Of a stretch of 64,000 nt of DNA, positions 35,784 to 44,611 are shown one piece after another. Within the stretch, counting starts at the first letter, position 1. Each line of letters begins with the position of its first letter. The notes beneath the pieces are model-generated. The model saw nothing but the letters and a program-made list of their open reading frames with translations. It searched no databases and was not told where the DNA came from. The position numbers and the translations under genes are program-made. This DNA is from Mycobacterium sp. DL99 (lineage in GTDB: Bacteria > Actinomycetota > Actinomycetes > Mycobacteriales > Mycobacteriaceae): NCBI RefSeq assembly GCF_004762045.1, contig NZ_SJOM01000007.1, positions 1,517,672-1,581,671 of the forward strand. Reading direction: 5' to 3'.

Positions 35784-36446
35784 TCAGAGTCGGGCGGAGA
35801 CGAACCTGGCCGCCTGGGCTACCATGCCCGAGCGGATATAGCCGGGCGCCAGGTGATCCTGCCATCCGGCTTGCCATTTGTACGGGCTGCTCGGATTGCA
35901 GATCGGATCATCGGAGTGGCACAGGTCGATGGTGCGGTTCTGATAGGCCGGGTTCAACAGGGTGATCGGTGCGGCCCAGTTGGCGCCGTTGCCGAACAGT
36001 GCCACCGCGGCGACGTGCCGGTCGGTGCCCTTGGGAAGCGGACTGTTGAAGGTGAACGCCGAGATCGGCATCGCCAGAATCAGATCGGTCGCGACGGCGC
36101 CGAGCGAGTATCCGCCCAGGACAAGTCGGGTGTTCGGACAGTTGCGGGTCATCCACTGCACGTGGCGGCTCATGTCGTTGGCGGCTACGTCGGCCTGGGT
36201 GTCGGCCGGGTACCTCACCGAATAGAGGGCGACGTTCGGTCCGCGCAGGGTACGCAGGGCGTTGACGAAGGCGGCACCGACTTGTCCGGGACCTGGGGGC
36301 TCCATACGGCCGCGGGCGAACACCACCTCCGCCGGTGGGCACGTGGCGGCCTTTGCGGCGCCAATCATGCTGGGCGCCACCGTCATTGGTAGCACAACGG
36401 CAGTCAGAGCGGTGATCAGTGCGGCCGACATCCGACGGCCAATCAC
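35784..36446 (-). CDS. Secreted cutinase-family serine esterase (cutinase 1)
   Basis: 220 residues. Signal peptide (MSAALITALTAVVLPMTVAPSMIGAAKA), then the cutinase fold: CPPAEVVFARGRMEPPGPG, nucleophile elbow LVLGGYSLGAVATD, the late Asp in LCHSDDPICNP, and His in WQDHLAPGYI. The four cysteines that form two disulfides in cutinases are present. Mycobacterial cutinase-like proteins are exported lipases/esterases. Fourth in direction of transcription in a cluster of four on the minus strand. The GYSLG and DHLA variants match the next gene, so these two are the most alike. Confidence 0.9.
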   Translation of the reverse strand: MIGRRMSAALITALTAVVLPMTVAPSMIGAAKAATCPPAEVVFARGRMEPPGPGQVGAAFVNALRTLRGPNVALYSVRYPADTQADVAANDMSRHVQWMTRNCPNTRLVLGGYSLGAVATDLILAMPISAFTFNSPLPKGTDRHVAAVALFGNGANWAAPITLLNPAYQNRTIDLCHSDDPICNPSSPYKWQAGWQDHLAPGYIRSGMVAQAARFVSARL

Positions 36447-36540
36447 GCGTTAGATGGTATTTACGGTGCCGTCGAGAATAGGTGCCGGTCCGGCAACGAT
36501 CCGGCGACGAAGTTGATCTCGGTGGTTGGTCAGGGCCAAC

Positions 36541-37245
36541 TCAGAGGCGACCCGCGACGAAATCTGCGGCCTGGTTGACCATCCCGCCGTCGATGTAGGC
36601 GCCCGCCAGGTGATCTGGCCAGTTGTTCTTCCAGGTGTCCGGGTCGGCCGGGTTGCAGATCGGGTCGGCGCCGTGGCACAGCTCGATGGTGCGGTCGGCA
36701 TAGACCGGGCTGAAGCGCGTGATCGGACCGACCCACGCGGCGCCGTTGCCGAACAGGGCTACGGCGGCGATGTGCCCGTCGGCGCCCGCGGGAAGCGGAG
36801 TCTTGAAGCCGAAGCCGGTGAAGGGGACGGCCAGCACCACGTCGGCGACTGCCGCGCCCAGCGAGTACCCGCCGATCACCAACCGGGTATCCGGGCAGTT
36901 GTCCATCATGTACTGGATGTGGCCGCTCATGTCGTTGGCGCCGATGTCGACTTCGGTGTCAGCGGGGTACTTGACGGCGTACACGCCGATGTTCTTGTTG
37001 ACCTTGGAGCGCAGGGAATTCACGAACGCGTTCCCGAGGGTGCCGACGCCGGCGGGTTCGGTGCGGCCGCGGGCAAAGACGACCTCGACGGGAGGACACG
37101 AAGCGGCGTTGGCCACCGCCGGCGAACTGGGAAGGACAGCCGAAGCGACCGGCAGGACAGCTACGGTTGCCGCGATGACGGCAGCCGCACCGATCCAGCG
37201 CCGGAGCAGCCGGGTTACACGGTTACCGCTAGGAAGTTCGACCAC
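36541..37245 (-). CDS. Secreted cutinase-family serine esterase (cutinase 2)
   Basis: 234 residues from the GTG at 37245; a TTG seven codons earlier is possible. A basic start (RVTRLLRRWIGAA) leads to a signal segment ending in AVANA, then SCPPVEVVFARGRTEPAGVG, LVIGGYSLGAAVAD (Ser), LCHGADPICNP (Asp) and WPDHLAGAYI (His). The catalytic triad is complete. It follows the third cutinase with a short gap, and is likely co-transcribed. Substrate preference unknown. Confidence 0.9.
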   Translation of the reverse strand: MVELPSGNRVTRLLRRWIGAAAVIAATVAVLPVASAVLPSSPAVANAASCPPVEVVFARGRTEPAGVGTLGNAFVNSLRSKVNKNIGVYAVKYPADTEVDIGANDMSGHIQYMMDNCPDTRLVIGGYSLGAAVADVVLAVPFTGFGFKTPLPAGADGHIAAVALFGNGAAWVGPITRFSPVYADRTIELCHGADPICNPADPDTWKNNWPDHLAGAYIDGGMVNQAADFVAGRL

Positions 37246-37269
37246 CCCAGCGATCGTAGCGGACAACGG

Positions 37270-37935
37270 CTACAACAGACTGGCGACGAAGTTCGCGGCA
37301 TCGTTGGCCGGGCCTTCGTATGCCCGGTGTGCCGGCACGCTGTCGCCGTCGCCGCAGATCGGATCGCCCGGGTTGCACAGGTCGATGGCGCGGCCCCCGT
37401 ACACCGGGCTGGAGGTCAGCGGCAAACCGAGCTTGGCCGACGGGTTGCCGAAGACCGCGACCGCGGCGACGTGCTCGGGGACGTTCGGCGGCAGCGGTGC
37501 GTTGAAGCCGACGGCCGGGAACGGGACGGCGGCGATCACGTCGATCACCGCGGCGCCCTGGGAGTACCCGCCGAGGACCAGGCGGGTGCCGGGGCAGTTG
37601 TCCACCATCCACTGGATGTGGCCGGAGGCGTCGTTGGCGCCGCCCGCCGCGGCCAGGAAGTCGAAGCTGGCCGGGTAGTTCACCGCATAGGCGCCGACCG
37701 AACGGCCGCCGACCTTGTTGCGCAGCGAACTGACGAATGCGTTGCCGATCCGGCCGAGGCCGGCGGTGTCATTGGTGCCGCGGGCGAAGACCACCTCGAT
37801 GTCGGGGCAGTCGGCCGCCGCCACCGGAAGTCCCGAGGAGGCGGCGGGCACCACAACCGGTGCGACGACGGCGGCGGCAGCGGTCAGCGCTGCCGCCACG
37901 AACAGGGTGCCGCGACGAACAAGATCAAAGGCCAC
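37270..37935 (-). CDS. Secreted cutinase-family serine esterase (cutinase 3)
   Basis: 221 residues from the GTG at 37935 (AGGA about five bases upstream); longer frames run into the preceding gene. Signal sequence RRGTLFVAAALTAAAAVVAP, mature start ADCPDIEVVFARGTNDTAGLG, nucleophile LVLGGYSQGAAVID, Asp in LCNPGDPICGDG, and His in PAHRAYEG. The GYSQG form matches classical Cut proteins (M. tuberculosis Cut3/Cut4 are at the same chromosomal position). The next gene downstream begins after 24 bases. Confidence 0.9.
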   Translation of the reverse strand: MAFDLVRRGTLFVAAALTAAAAVVAPVVVPAASSGLPVAAADCPDIEVVFARGTNDTAGLGRIGNAFVSSLRNKVGGRSVGAYAVNYPASFDFLAAAGGANDASGHIQWMVDNCPGTRLVLGGYSQGAAVIDVIAAVPFPAVGFNAPLPPNVPEHVAAVAVFGNPSAKLGLPLTSSPVYGGRAIDLCNPGDPICGDGDSVPAHRAYEGPANDAANFVASLL

Positions 37936-37960
37936 ACCAAATCCTAACGTCTGTGGTCGA

Positions 37961-38629
37961 CTAAACGATTCCGGCGACGAAGTTGGCGGCCTGATCTGCC
38001 ATGCCAACGTAGTCGCTGTGCGCGAACGGGTTCCGGCCGCGAGAGCAGATCGGGTCCCCGTCCTTGCAGAGGTCGATCGCTTTGCCGCCGAAGATCGACG
38101 AGGTGAGCGGGATTCCGAATTTGGTCGAGGGGTTTCCGAAGACGACCGCTGCGGCTACCTGGGGGACCAGTTCGCCGGCCAGGGGGGGTGCCGATCCGAC
38201 TTCCCCGACCTTGTTGCCGAGCGGCGGGATGCCGGCCAACATGTCCACGACCGCGGCGCCCTGTGAGTAGCCACCGAGCACGACCCGGGTCGACGGGCAG
38301 GAGGACGCGAGCGTGGCGATGCGGTTGGCGGCGTCGTTGGCGCCGTCGGCTGCGGCCAGGAAGTCATAGCTGGCGGGATAGTTCACCCCGTACGTGGACA
38401 CTGTGCGGCCGCCGACCTGGGAACGCAGCGCGTCGGCGAAGGCTTGCCCGGGACGTCCCAGATCTGGGAGATCGTTGGTGCCACGGGCGAAGATGACCTC
38501 GATGTCGGAGCACGGTGCGGCCGCGGCGGGCGCGGCGAGCGCCAGCGGAAAAGCCGCGCTGGCCAGGGTTGAGACGATCGCGGCCACCCGGGCCGACTTC
38601 CGGAGGAGACTCACGGGGGACATAGTCAC
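37961..38629 (-). CDS. Secreted cutinase-family serine esterase (cutinase 4)
   Basis: 222 residues. Signal peptide SLLRKSARVAAIVSTLASAAFPLALAAPAAAA, then PCSDIEVIFARGTNDLPDLG, VVLGGYSQGAAVVD (Ser), LCKDGDPICSRG (Asp) and FAHSDYVG (His). First of the four tandem cutinase genes. The ends of the mature domain (ANFVAGIV) align with those of the neighbours, so the cluster arose by repeated duplication. Confidence 0.9.
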   Translation of the reverse strand: MTMSPVSLLRKSARVAAIVSTLASAAFPLALAAPAAAAPCSDIEVIFARGTNDLPDLGRPGQAFADALRSQVGGRTVSTYGVNYPASYDFLAAADGANDAANRIATLASSCPSTRVVLGGYSQGAAVVDMLAGIPPLGNKVGEVGSAPPLAGELVPQVAAAVVFGNPSTKFGIPLTSSIFGGKAIDLCKDGDPICSRGRNPFAHSDYVGMADQAANFVAGIV

Positions 38630-38648
38630 ACAAATTGCTTAGCCGCGG

Positions 38649-39686
38649 CTAATCGATTCCGGGTTCGGACGTCTCCTGTATGGCCATATCGGGCCAGGTC
38701 GCCAGCTCGACCTGAGTGGCTGTGTGGGGGTCCGCCTGCTCGCTGCGATCGCCCTGTCGGGCCACGGCCAGACCGACCAGTACGACTGCGCCCCCGATGG
38801 CCTGGCTCACCGACATGGCCTCGCCGAGCATGATCCAGGCGATCAGGACCGCGAAGAGTACTTCTGACAGCCCGACCAGGGAGGCGAAGCGCGGCTTGAG
38901 CCTGGCGATCCCGACGATGCCGAGGGTGTAGGCCAGGGCGGTGGGGATCAGGCCCAAGGCGATCACCGGCACCAGCCACGCGGTGGTGTGCCCCGCGATG
39001 GTGACGGCGTTGGTGGTGAAGGTCAGCGGCATGACGCCGGTGACGCCGAGGAGCGTCACGGCCGCGGTGCCGACGACCAAGCCGCCGGCGGCAAGGCTGA
39101 TCGGGCTCAGCCCCTCGCCGTCGGTGCTGGCCTGGTTGGACATCATGAAGTAGCAGGCGGCACACACGGCGGCGGCCAGGCCCCAGCTGACCCCGGCGAG
39201 GTTGATCTGGGCGCCGCTGAACACGTCGAGCACCAGGATGATGCCGGCGATGGCGACTGCCACGCCTGCGAAGGTCGTCGCGCTGGGGCGGTGTCGCGTG
39301 GTGGCCCATACCCAGCCGACGACGAGGATCGGCGCGGTGTACTCCAGGAGTAGTGCCACGCCGACGGACAGGTGTGCGACGGCGTTGTAGTAGCAGAGTT
39401 GCGCGCCGGCGATCGGGATCAGGCCGTAGCCGACGACGGTCTTGGCGTGGCCGAGCACCTCACGGACCCAGCCGGGCCGGACGATGCTGGCGAAGACGGC
39501 CATCATGAGCGCGCCGCCGGCGAGCCGGGCCGTGACGGCCGCGGTCGGGCTCCAGCCGGATTCCATCAGGGCTTTGGCGAAGGGGCCCGATGAGCCGAAC
39601 GCGAGCGCGGAGCTGACGGCGAACATTAGGCCGAGCCGGAAGTGGTTATCGGCGGTCGTGCGGTCGAGCTGGGCTTCGGCAGTCAT
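38649..39686 (-). CDS. EamA-family transporter (drug/metabolite superfamily)
   Basis: 345 residues from the ATG at 39686 with GGGGAGG upstream. About ten hydrophobic segments in two EamA units: LGLMFAVSSALAFGSSGPFAKALM, GYGLIPIAGAQLCYYNAVAHLSVGVALLLEYTAPILVV, then ALGLIPTALAYTLGIVGIARLKPRFASLVGLSEVLFAVLIAWIMLGE. Probable exporter of an amino acid or other small metabolite. Divergent from the CGNR regulator with an 83-base promoter region that contains two TCATGA motifs. The regulator is the likely controller. Confidence 0.88.
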   Translation of the reverse strand: MTAEAQLDRTTADNHFRLGLMFAVSSALAFGSSGPFAKALMESGWSPTAAVTARLAGGALMMAVFASIVRPGWVREVLGHAKTVVGYGLIPIAGAQLCYYNAVAHLSVGVALLLEYTAPILVVGWVWATTRHRPSATTFAGVAVAIAGIILVLDVFSGAQINLAGVSWGLAAAVCAACYFMMSNQASTDGEGLSPISLAAGGLVVGTAAVTLLGVTGVMPLTFTTNAVTIAGHTTAWLVPVIALGLIPTALAYTLGIVGIARLKPRFASLVGLSEVLFAVLIAWIMLGEAMSVSQAIGGAVVLVGLAVARQGDRSEQADPHTATQVELATWPDMAIQETSEPGID

Positions 39687-39769
39687 CGGTACACCTCCCC
39701 TGGGGTATGTCATGAGTAAAGTTGACTATGGTAATGACAACGAGGTCGACGCTACGGTGACAAGGGGTC

Positions 39770-40330
39770 ATGAGTCAAATGCTTTTTACCTATGACACGG
39801 AGCTCACGCTCCGGGCCGCGATGGTGCTGGTGAACACCGATCGGGTAGAAGGCGAACAACTGTCTGACCAGGCCGATTTGAACGCCTACCTGGACGGCTT
39901 CGGCTGGACCGGACGACGAGACCGCGACGACGCCGAACTGGAGGCTGTGCGCGCGCTGCGCGGGCGGCTCGGGGGGATCTGGGCGGTGGCCGATGACGAG
40001 GAGGAGACGGTCCGCCGAGTCAATGCCCTACTGAGCGACACCAAGGCATCGCCGTGGCTGACCCGGCATCCGGAGATGCCCGAATGGCACCTGCATCTGG
40101 CCTCGGTCGACGACCCGCTGGCGCAGCGGATGGGCGCCGAGATGGCGATGGCGTTGGCCGACCTCATCCGCGGCGGCGAACTCCGCCGTCTCAAGAGCTG
40201 TGCGGCCCCGGACTGTGAGGCCGTCCTGACCGACCTGTCGCGCAACCGCTCGCGGATCTTCTGCGACACAGGCAATTGCGGTAACCGCCAGCACGTCGCG
40301 GCTTACCGGCAGCGCCAGCGCGAGGACTAG
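39770..40330 (+). CDS. CGNR zinc-finger (ABATE-type) regulator
   Basis: 186 residues. The first 130 (LFTYDTELTLRAAMVLVNTD, ELEAVRALRGRLGGIW) form the ABATE-like helical domain; the C-terminus has the zinc finger CAAPDCEAVLTDLSRNRSRIFCDTGNCGNRQHVAAYR with the family-naming CGNR and four cysteine ligands. Such proteins are stress-linked DNA-binding regulators in actinobacteria. It likely regulates the divergent EamA transporter. Confidence 0.88.
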   Translation: MSQMLFTYDTELTLRAAMVLVNTDRVEGEQLSDQADLNAYLDGFGWTGRRDRDDAELEAVRALRGRLGGIWAVADDEEETVRRVNALLSDTKASPWLTRHPEMPEWHLHLASVDDPLAQRMGAEMAMALADLIRGGELRRLKSCAAPDCEAVLTDLSRNRSRIFCDTGNCGNRQHVAAYRQRQRED

Positions 40331-40379
40331 GGCGTTTCGGGACTCACCCTCGTCGTGCGCCTCATCGAAGGAGAGGGCT

Positions 40380-40448
40380 GTGACTGACGACGCCACAGTC
40401 CCGGCCGACGACCAACAGGTGCGGTCACCGTCCCCGGTCCCGGGTTAG
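40380..40448 (+). CDS. 22-codon small ORF with strong ribosome binding site upstream of eccB4
   Basis: GTG start preceded by AAGGAGAGG at the best distance, reading VTDDATVPADDQQVRSPSPVPG and ending in TAG 19 bases before the eccB4 ATG. The binding sequence is stronger than those of most genes around it. It could be a regulatory leader peptide, a genuine microprotein or a remnant. There is no homology to go on. Confidence 0.3.
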   Translation: MTDDATVPADDQQVRSPSPVPG

Positions 40449-40467
40449 GGTTCTGCCCGGGGGATAT

Positions 40468-41859
40468 ATGGCACGGCGAACGGCCACTCGATTACAGCTC
40501 AACGGGCATCGATTTCTGTTGCGGCGCATGGCACACGCGCTGGTTCGCGGTGATGCCCGCATGCTCGACGATCCATTGCGCGCGCAAGCCGTGGCGTACG
40601 GAGCGGGCTGTGTGCTGGCGGCCATCGCGATCGCGGTGTGCGCGGTGCTTGCTCTCGTGCGTCCCGGCTCGGTGCCCGGCGACGCGCCGATCCTGTTGGC
40701 GCGCGACGCCGGTGCGCTGTACGTACGCATCGACGACACAGTGCATCCGGTGCCCAATCTCGCCTCGGCCCGACTCATCATCGGCGCCCCGGCGAATCCG
40801 GTTGTGGTCAACGATGCGGTGATTGCGAAGTTCCGGCGCGGGCCACTGGTCGGCATACCGGGCGCCCCAGCTCAGATCGGCCGGCCACTGAGTCTCGACG
40901 AGTCGGGCTGGGCGACCTGCGATGTCGCCGAACCCGCCGAGACGGTACTGCTGGCGGGCCGGGCCGACCGTGAGATCTCACCGTTGCGCGGCGGTCAAGC
41001 CCTGTTGGTGTCGGCGCGCGCAGTGGGAGCTCCGACCTACCTGCTCGCCGACGGCTGGCGCGCCCGGGTGGACCTTCGTGACATCGCCGTCGTTCGCGCG
41101 CTACACCTGGAAGGCATATCGGTCCAACCGGTTTCGCAGGCCCTGTTGGACTCGGTGCCCGAGGCTCCCGCGCTGCAGGCGCCTTTGATCGCCGGCGCGG
41201 GCCGTCCTGGACCGGCCGCGCTGGGAGGGCTCGCCGTAGGAACCGTGGTACGCGTGATGCGTGCCGGTCCCGCCGAGTTCTACGTGGTGCTTGCCGATGG
41301 GCTGCAACGCATCGGCAGGGTGGCGGCCGACGTCATCCGCTTCAGCGTGAAGCAGTCCGATGACGAACCTCCTGTCGTTCCCGCCGATGTGGTGGCCGAC
41401 GTACCGGTCGCCGCCGGACTCGCAGTGGCCCGGTTCCCGGAGCGGGTACTGCCTCGTGGGCGGGCGGTGGTGTGCGCTCGCTGGGACCCGAGACAGTCCG
41501 GCCCTGATACGAATACGACTGTGGCGATTGCTGATTCACTCCCCGGCGACTCCGTGTCGTTGGCTCAGGCCGACGGTGCCGGGTCGAGTATCGACCGTGT
41601 GCACATCCCGGCAGGCCGCAGCGTTCTGCTACAGGCCGGCAGTGTCGTCCGCGGGGCGACGGTCGGTGGACCGCTGTATCTGTTGAACGATCTCGGTGTG
41701 CTGTTCGGGATCCGCGACGGGGCGACTGCCGAACACCTGGGACTGGGGACGAGCACTGTCCCCGCACCATGGCCCATGCTGGCCATGTTGCCGCGCGGGC
41801 CCGAACTCGACCGCGATGCGGCGTCAGTCGTGCGAGACGTGGTGGCCGCGCCGGCGTAA
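40468..41859 (+). CDS. eccB4: ESX-4 type VII secretion core component EccB4
   Basis: 463 residues. N-terminal RRTATRLQLNGHRFLLRRMAHALVRGD, the basic cytoplasmic part, then a single membrane segment AVAYGAGCVLAAIAIAVCAVLALV and a long periplasmic domain with repeats characteristic of EccB (PILLARDAGALYVRIDD, VHPVPNLASARLI, and WATCDV ... VVCARW cysteines). EccB is part of the EccBCDE membrane complex. Its 3' end overlaps the mycP4 3' end by 36 bases. Confidence 0.93.
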   Translation: MARRTATRLQLNGHRFLLRRMAHALVRGDARMLDDPLRAQAVAYGAGCVLAAIAIAVCAVLALVRPGSVPGDAPILLARDAGALYVRIDDTVHPVPNLASARLIIGAPANPVVVNDAVIAKFRRGPLVGIPGAPAQIGRPLSLDESGWATCDVAEPAETVLLAGRADREISPLRGGQALLVSARAVGAPTYLLADGWRARVDLRDIAVVRALHLEGISVQPVSQALLDSVPEAPALQAPLIAGAGRPGPAALGGLAVGTVVRVMRAGPAEFYVVLADGLQRIGRVAADVIRFSVKQSDDEPPVVPADVVADVPVAAGLAVARFPERVLPRGRAVVCARWDPRQSGPDTNTTVAIADSLPGDSVSLAQADGAGSSIDRVHIPAGRSVLLQAGSVVRGATVGGPLYLLNDLGVLFGIRDGATAEHLGLGTSTVPAPWPMLAMLPRGPELDRDAASVVRDVVAAPA

Positions 41860-43152
41860 CCGGTTGGCCGCCAGTGCCAACGCGGTCACCACCGTCATGG
41901 CGACACACACGGCTGCTCCGCCGAAGGCGATGCGCCGGGGCATGGGGTCGGTCGGCGTGGGGACCGTAGATGCCACCGAAACCGGGGCCGCGGTCGCGGC
42001 TGCGGGCGACGGGGTGCTGCCGCTGACCGCGGCCAGGGCGTCGACCACACCGTGTCCGACGTACGGATTCCAGCCGCCGGCCGGGTTGTGTGCGGTGTCT
42101 TCGATGCGGCGCATCACCTCTCGCGCGCTCATCTGCGGGAATCGGGAGCGTACGAGTGCAGCGACTCCGGCCACCACTGGTGCGGCATAGCTGGTTCCCG
42201 ATATCGGGGCATCCCGTCCGATCGTGTCGATCAACTGCTCGCCGTCGGGATGCAGCGACACGAGGTTCTCCCCGGGTGCGGCTACATCCACCCAGGGGCC
42301 TGCCAAGCTGAAAACCGATGGGGTGCCGTCTGATCCGACCGACCCCACAGAAAGCACCAGGTCGTCGTACCAGGCGGGGCTGGACACCGTGCGCACGCTG
42401 TTCCAGTCGGGTTCGCCGGATCGTCCGACAGGGCCGTCCTGCTGGGTGCAGCCCGCTCCCACGTTGCCGGCCGCGACGACCACCACGACGTTGCGCACGT
42501 CGACGGCGTAGCTCAACGCTGCGCCGAGGGCACGGTCGTCGGGTGCGGCGGCGACCGGCACGCAGGCTACCGACGAGATGTTGATGACGGTCGCACCGAG
42601 GTCGGCCGCGGTGCGCACCGCCGTGGCGAGGGTGTCGACGTCGCCGACACCGATCGCGCCACCGTCGACGGCGAACTTGTTGCTCGACTGCCGGATGGCC
42701 AGGACCGCGGCATCGGGGGCGACCCCGCTGAAGCCGGCGTTCGGTGCGGCAGTGGCGATTCCGGCGACGATGGTGCCGTGCCCGTCGCAATCTGCGGTGC
42801 CGTCACCGTGTGACACATAGTCGCCGCCGCCGATCAGGCGTGGCAGTAGCCGGTGCCTGGCTACCCCGGTGTCGATCACCGCGATCTTCTGGCCGTCGCC
42901 ACGGGTGAGCGGCCACACGGCATCCAGATTCAGTGGCGTACCCGTCGCGCCGGCCGCACCGCTTGCGGACTGGTAGCAGGGCTGACGTTGCTCTGTGCGC
43001 GCGACGGGCGCAGGCGGCGCCGGGCGGGGCAGCAAGGTGGAATCCACTGCGGGCGGTACGACGACCGGTGGCACGACGGCCGGGGCCGGCGCGATGGCCA
43101 GCAGCGGAAGCCCGGCGATCAGCGTCGCGGCCATCCGGCCTGACCGGTTCAC
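41824..43152 (-). CDS. mycP4: ESX-4 mycosin, membrane-anchored subtilisin-like protease
   Basis: 442 residues from the GTG overlapping the eccD4 stop. Signal segment (RMAATLIAGLPLLAIAPAPA), a proline-rich stretch, then the subtilase domain with triad Asp in KIAVIDTGVARH, His in DCDGHGTIVAGIAT and Ser in ISGTSYAAPVVAGVAAL. A C-terminal Pro/Thr linker and one membrane helix (FGGAAVCVAMTVVTALALAA) plus a basic tail anchor it. Mycosins stabilise the ESX complex and can process secreted proteins. The order eccD4-mycP4 follows Rv3448-Rv3449. Confidence 0.93.
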   Translation of the reverse strand: MNRSGRMAATLIAGLPLLAIAPAPAVVPPVVVPPAVDSTLLPRPAPPAPVARTEQRQPCYQSASGAAGATGTPLNLDAVWPLTRGDGQKIAVIDTGVARHRLLPRLIGGGDYVSHGDGTADCDGHGTIVAGIATAAPNAGFSGVAPDAAVLAIRQSSNKFAVDGGAIGVGDVDTLATAVRTAADLGATVINISSVACVPVAAAPDDRALGAALSYAVDVRNVVVVVAAGNVGAGCTQQDGPVGRSGEPDWNSVRTVSSPAWYDDLVLSVGSVGSDGTPSVFSLAGPWVDVAAPGENLVSLHPDGEQLIDTIGRDAPISGTSYAAPVVAGVAALVRSRFPQMSAREVMRRIEDTAHNPAGGWNPYVGHGVVDALAAVSGSTPSPAAATAAPVSVASTVPTPTDPMPRRIAFGGAAVCVAMTVVTALALAANRLRRRGHHVSHD

Positions 43153-44495
43153 CGCAGTCCCAGGTCCCGAAACAGATCGAAGGCACCGGCGAGCCAACAT
43201 GCCAGCGGCACCACGGCGGCCAGCGCGAGGTACTCGATGGCGTCGGCGAGCCGCGCCGCCACCGGACTCTGGACGGTGACCGGCCAGATCACGGCGATCC
43301 CGGTCCCCACGGCGAGGATGCCGGTCCAGCTGCCGTGGGCGGGATTCCATGCCACCACGAGGATGAAAGTCGCTGTGAGCGAGAGAAATCCGCAGACGGC
43401 GGGAACGGTCCGGCAGCGTCCGGGTGCGTAGGTACGTGAGCGGAACAGCAGCGCTACCCCGACGGCGGCGGCAAATGCGACCTCGATGACCGTGACCTGT
43501 CGAAGACCGGCGAGAGCGAGTATTGCGGTTCCCAGTGCGGCCGCGACCGCACCACCGGCCACCAGGCCAACCAGGTTCTGATGCCCGAGAAGCGCACGTG
43601 CGTCGGCGTCGAATGCGTTGTCGTCCAGAATCTCTTCGTCGCTATCGGGATACCCCGGTACCGCAGGTGTCAGGCCTGCCAGAGCGATGGACAACCGGGG
43701 GGTCAGCGGTAGCAATGCCATCCCGACCGCGCTCACCACCGCACCCAATGCCGGTGTGGCCAAAGGCCACAGCACTGAGAACCCGGTCGCCACGGCCAGC
43801 ACCCCGGCAACGGTCACGATCGCGAGCAGGACCTGTCTGCCGCACCCGGATGCCCGGATCAGCACCGCGCCCAACGAGCCCGTCGCGGTCACGGCCAGGA
43901 AGAAGTTCGCCGGTGCGGGTCCGGCCGGAACCACCAGGAATCCGAGAACCCCCGCGAATGCCACGGCGGCGACGTTGAGCGTGGCGATCACGGTCGGACC
44001 CAGACCCAGACGCGGCGCGGACACTGCGACAGCGGTGACGGTGACAGCCACCGCTCCGGCGGCGGCGATGCGGTCCCATCCGGCACTGCCCAGCCCGGCC
44101 CACACCAATGCCACCAGGCCCAGCGCACAGGCCCACAAGCAGGCGGCGACCCGCAGTCCGGTGGGGATGCCGTCATCGGGCGAGTCGACCGTCAGCGCGT
44201 CCATCAGCGCCCGCTCGGGTGTCGGCCGATCACAGGACCGGGTCAGGATCAGGAGATCGCCGTCACGAATATCGTTCTGCACCAGGGTTGCCGACTCATC
44301 CAGGCCGCGACCACCGAGGTGGGCGAGCTGCCACCGGCGTGGTGTGCCGTCCCCGGCGCCGAGCGCATCGATGATCCACGGCAACAACTCGCCCACGGTC
44401 ATCGCAGCGGGCAAGGACAGATCGACCGTGGCACCGTGTCCCACCTCGGTCGGCGGTCCGCAGTGAACCGATACATGGCGTAAGGAATCCGGCAT
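43149..44495 (-). CDS. eccD4: ESX-4 type VII secretion membrane channel protein EccD4
   Basis: 448 residues from the ATG at 44495 (GGGGGGTGAT upstream); a longer frame is not family-like. The N-terminal part (SVHCGPPTEVGHGATVDLSLPAAMTVGELLPWIIDAL) is the ubiquitin-like cytoplasmic domain of EccD. About eleven membrane helices follow, as in other EccD proteins. It forms the inner vestibule of the complex. Divergent from eccC4 and overlapping mycP4 by four bases. Confidence 0.93.
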   Translation of the reverse strand: MPDSLRHVSVHCGPPTEVGHGATVDLSLPAAMTVGELLPWIIDALGAGDGTPRRWQLAHLGGRGLDESATLVQNDIRDGDLLILTRSCDRPTPERALMDALTVDSPDDGIPTGLRVAACLWACALGLVALVWAGLGSAGWDRIAAAGAVAVTVTAVAVSAPRLGLGPTVIATLNVAAVAFAGVLGFLVVPAGPAPANFFLAVTATGSLGAVLIRASGCGRQVLLAIVTVAGVLAVATGFSVLWPLATPALGAVVSAVGMALLPLTPRLSIALAGLTPAVPGYPDSDEEILDDNAFDADARALLGHQNLVGLVAGGAVAAALGTAILALAGLRQVTVIEVAFAAAVGVALLFRSRTYAPGRCRTVPAVCGFLSLTATFILVVAWNPAHGSWTGILAVGTGIAVIWPVTVQSPVAARLADAIEYLALAAVVPLACWLAGAFDLFRDLGLR

Positions 44496-44611
44496 CGCAT
44501 CACCCCCCCGGTAGACGCCGACACATGTCACGCTAGCCGACCCGTCATGCACCCCCGCGCACCAAAATTCCGCTGCGGAACGGGAACCCGAAGGGCTCGG
44601 CGTGCGTCCAA

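Noticed and set aside
36526..37947. Long plus-strand frame opposite cutinases 2 and 3
   Set aside because: Shadow of the cutinase genes; the repeated patterns only mirror their tandem duplication.
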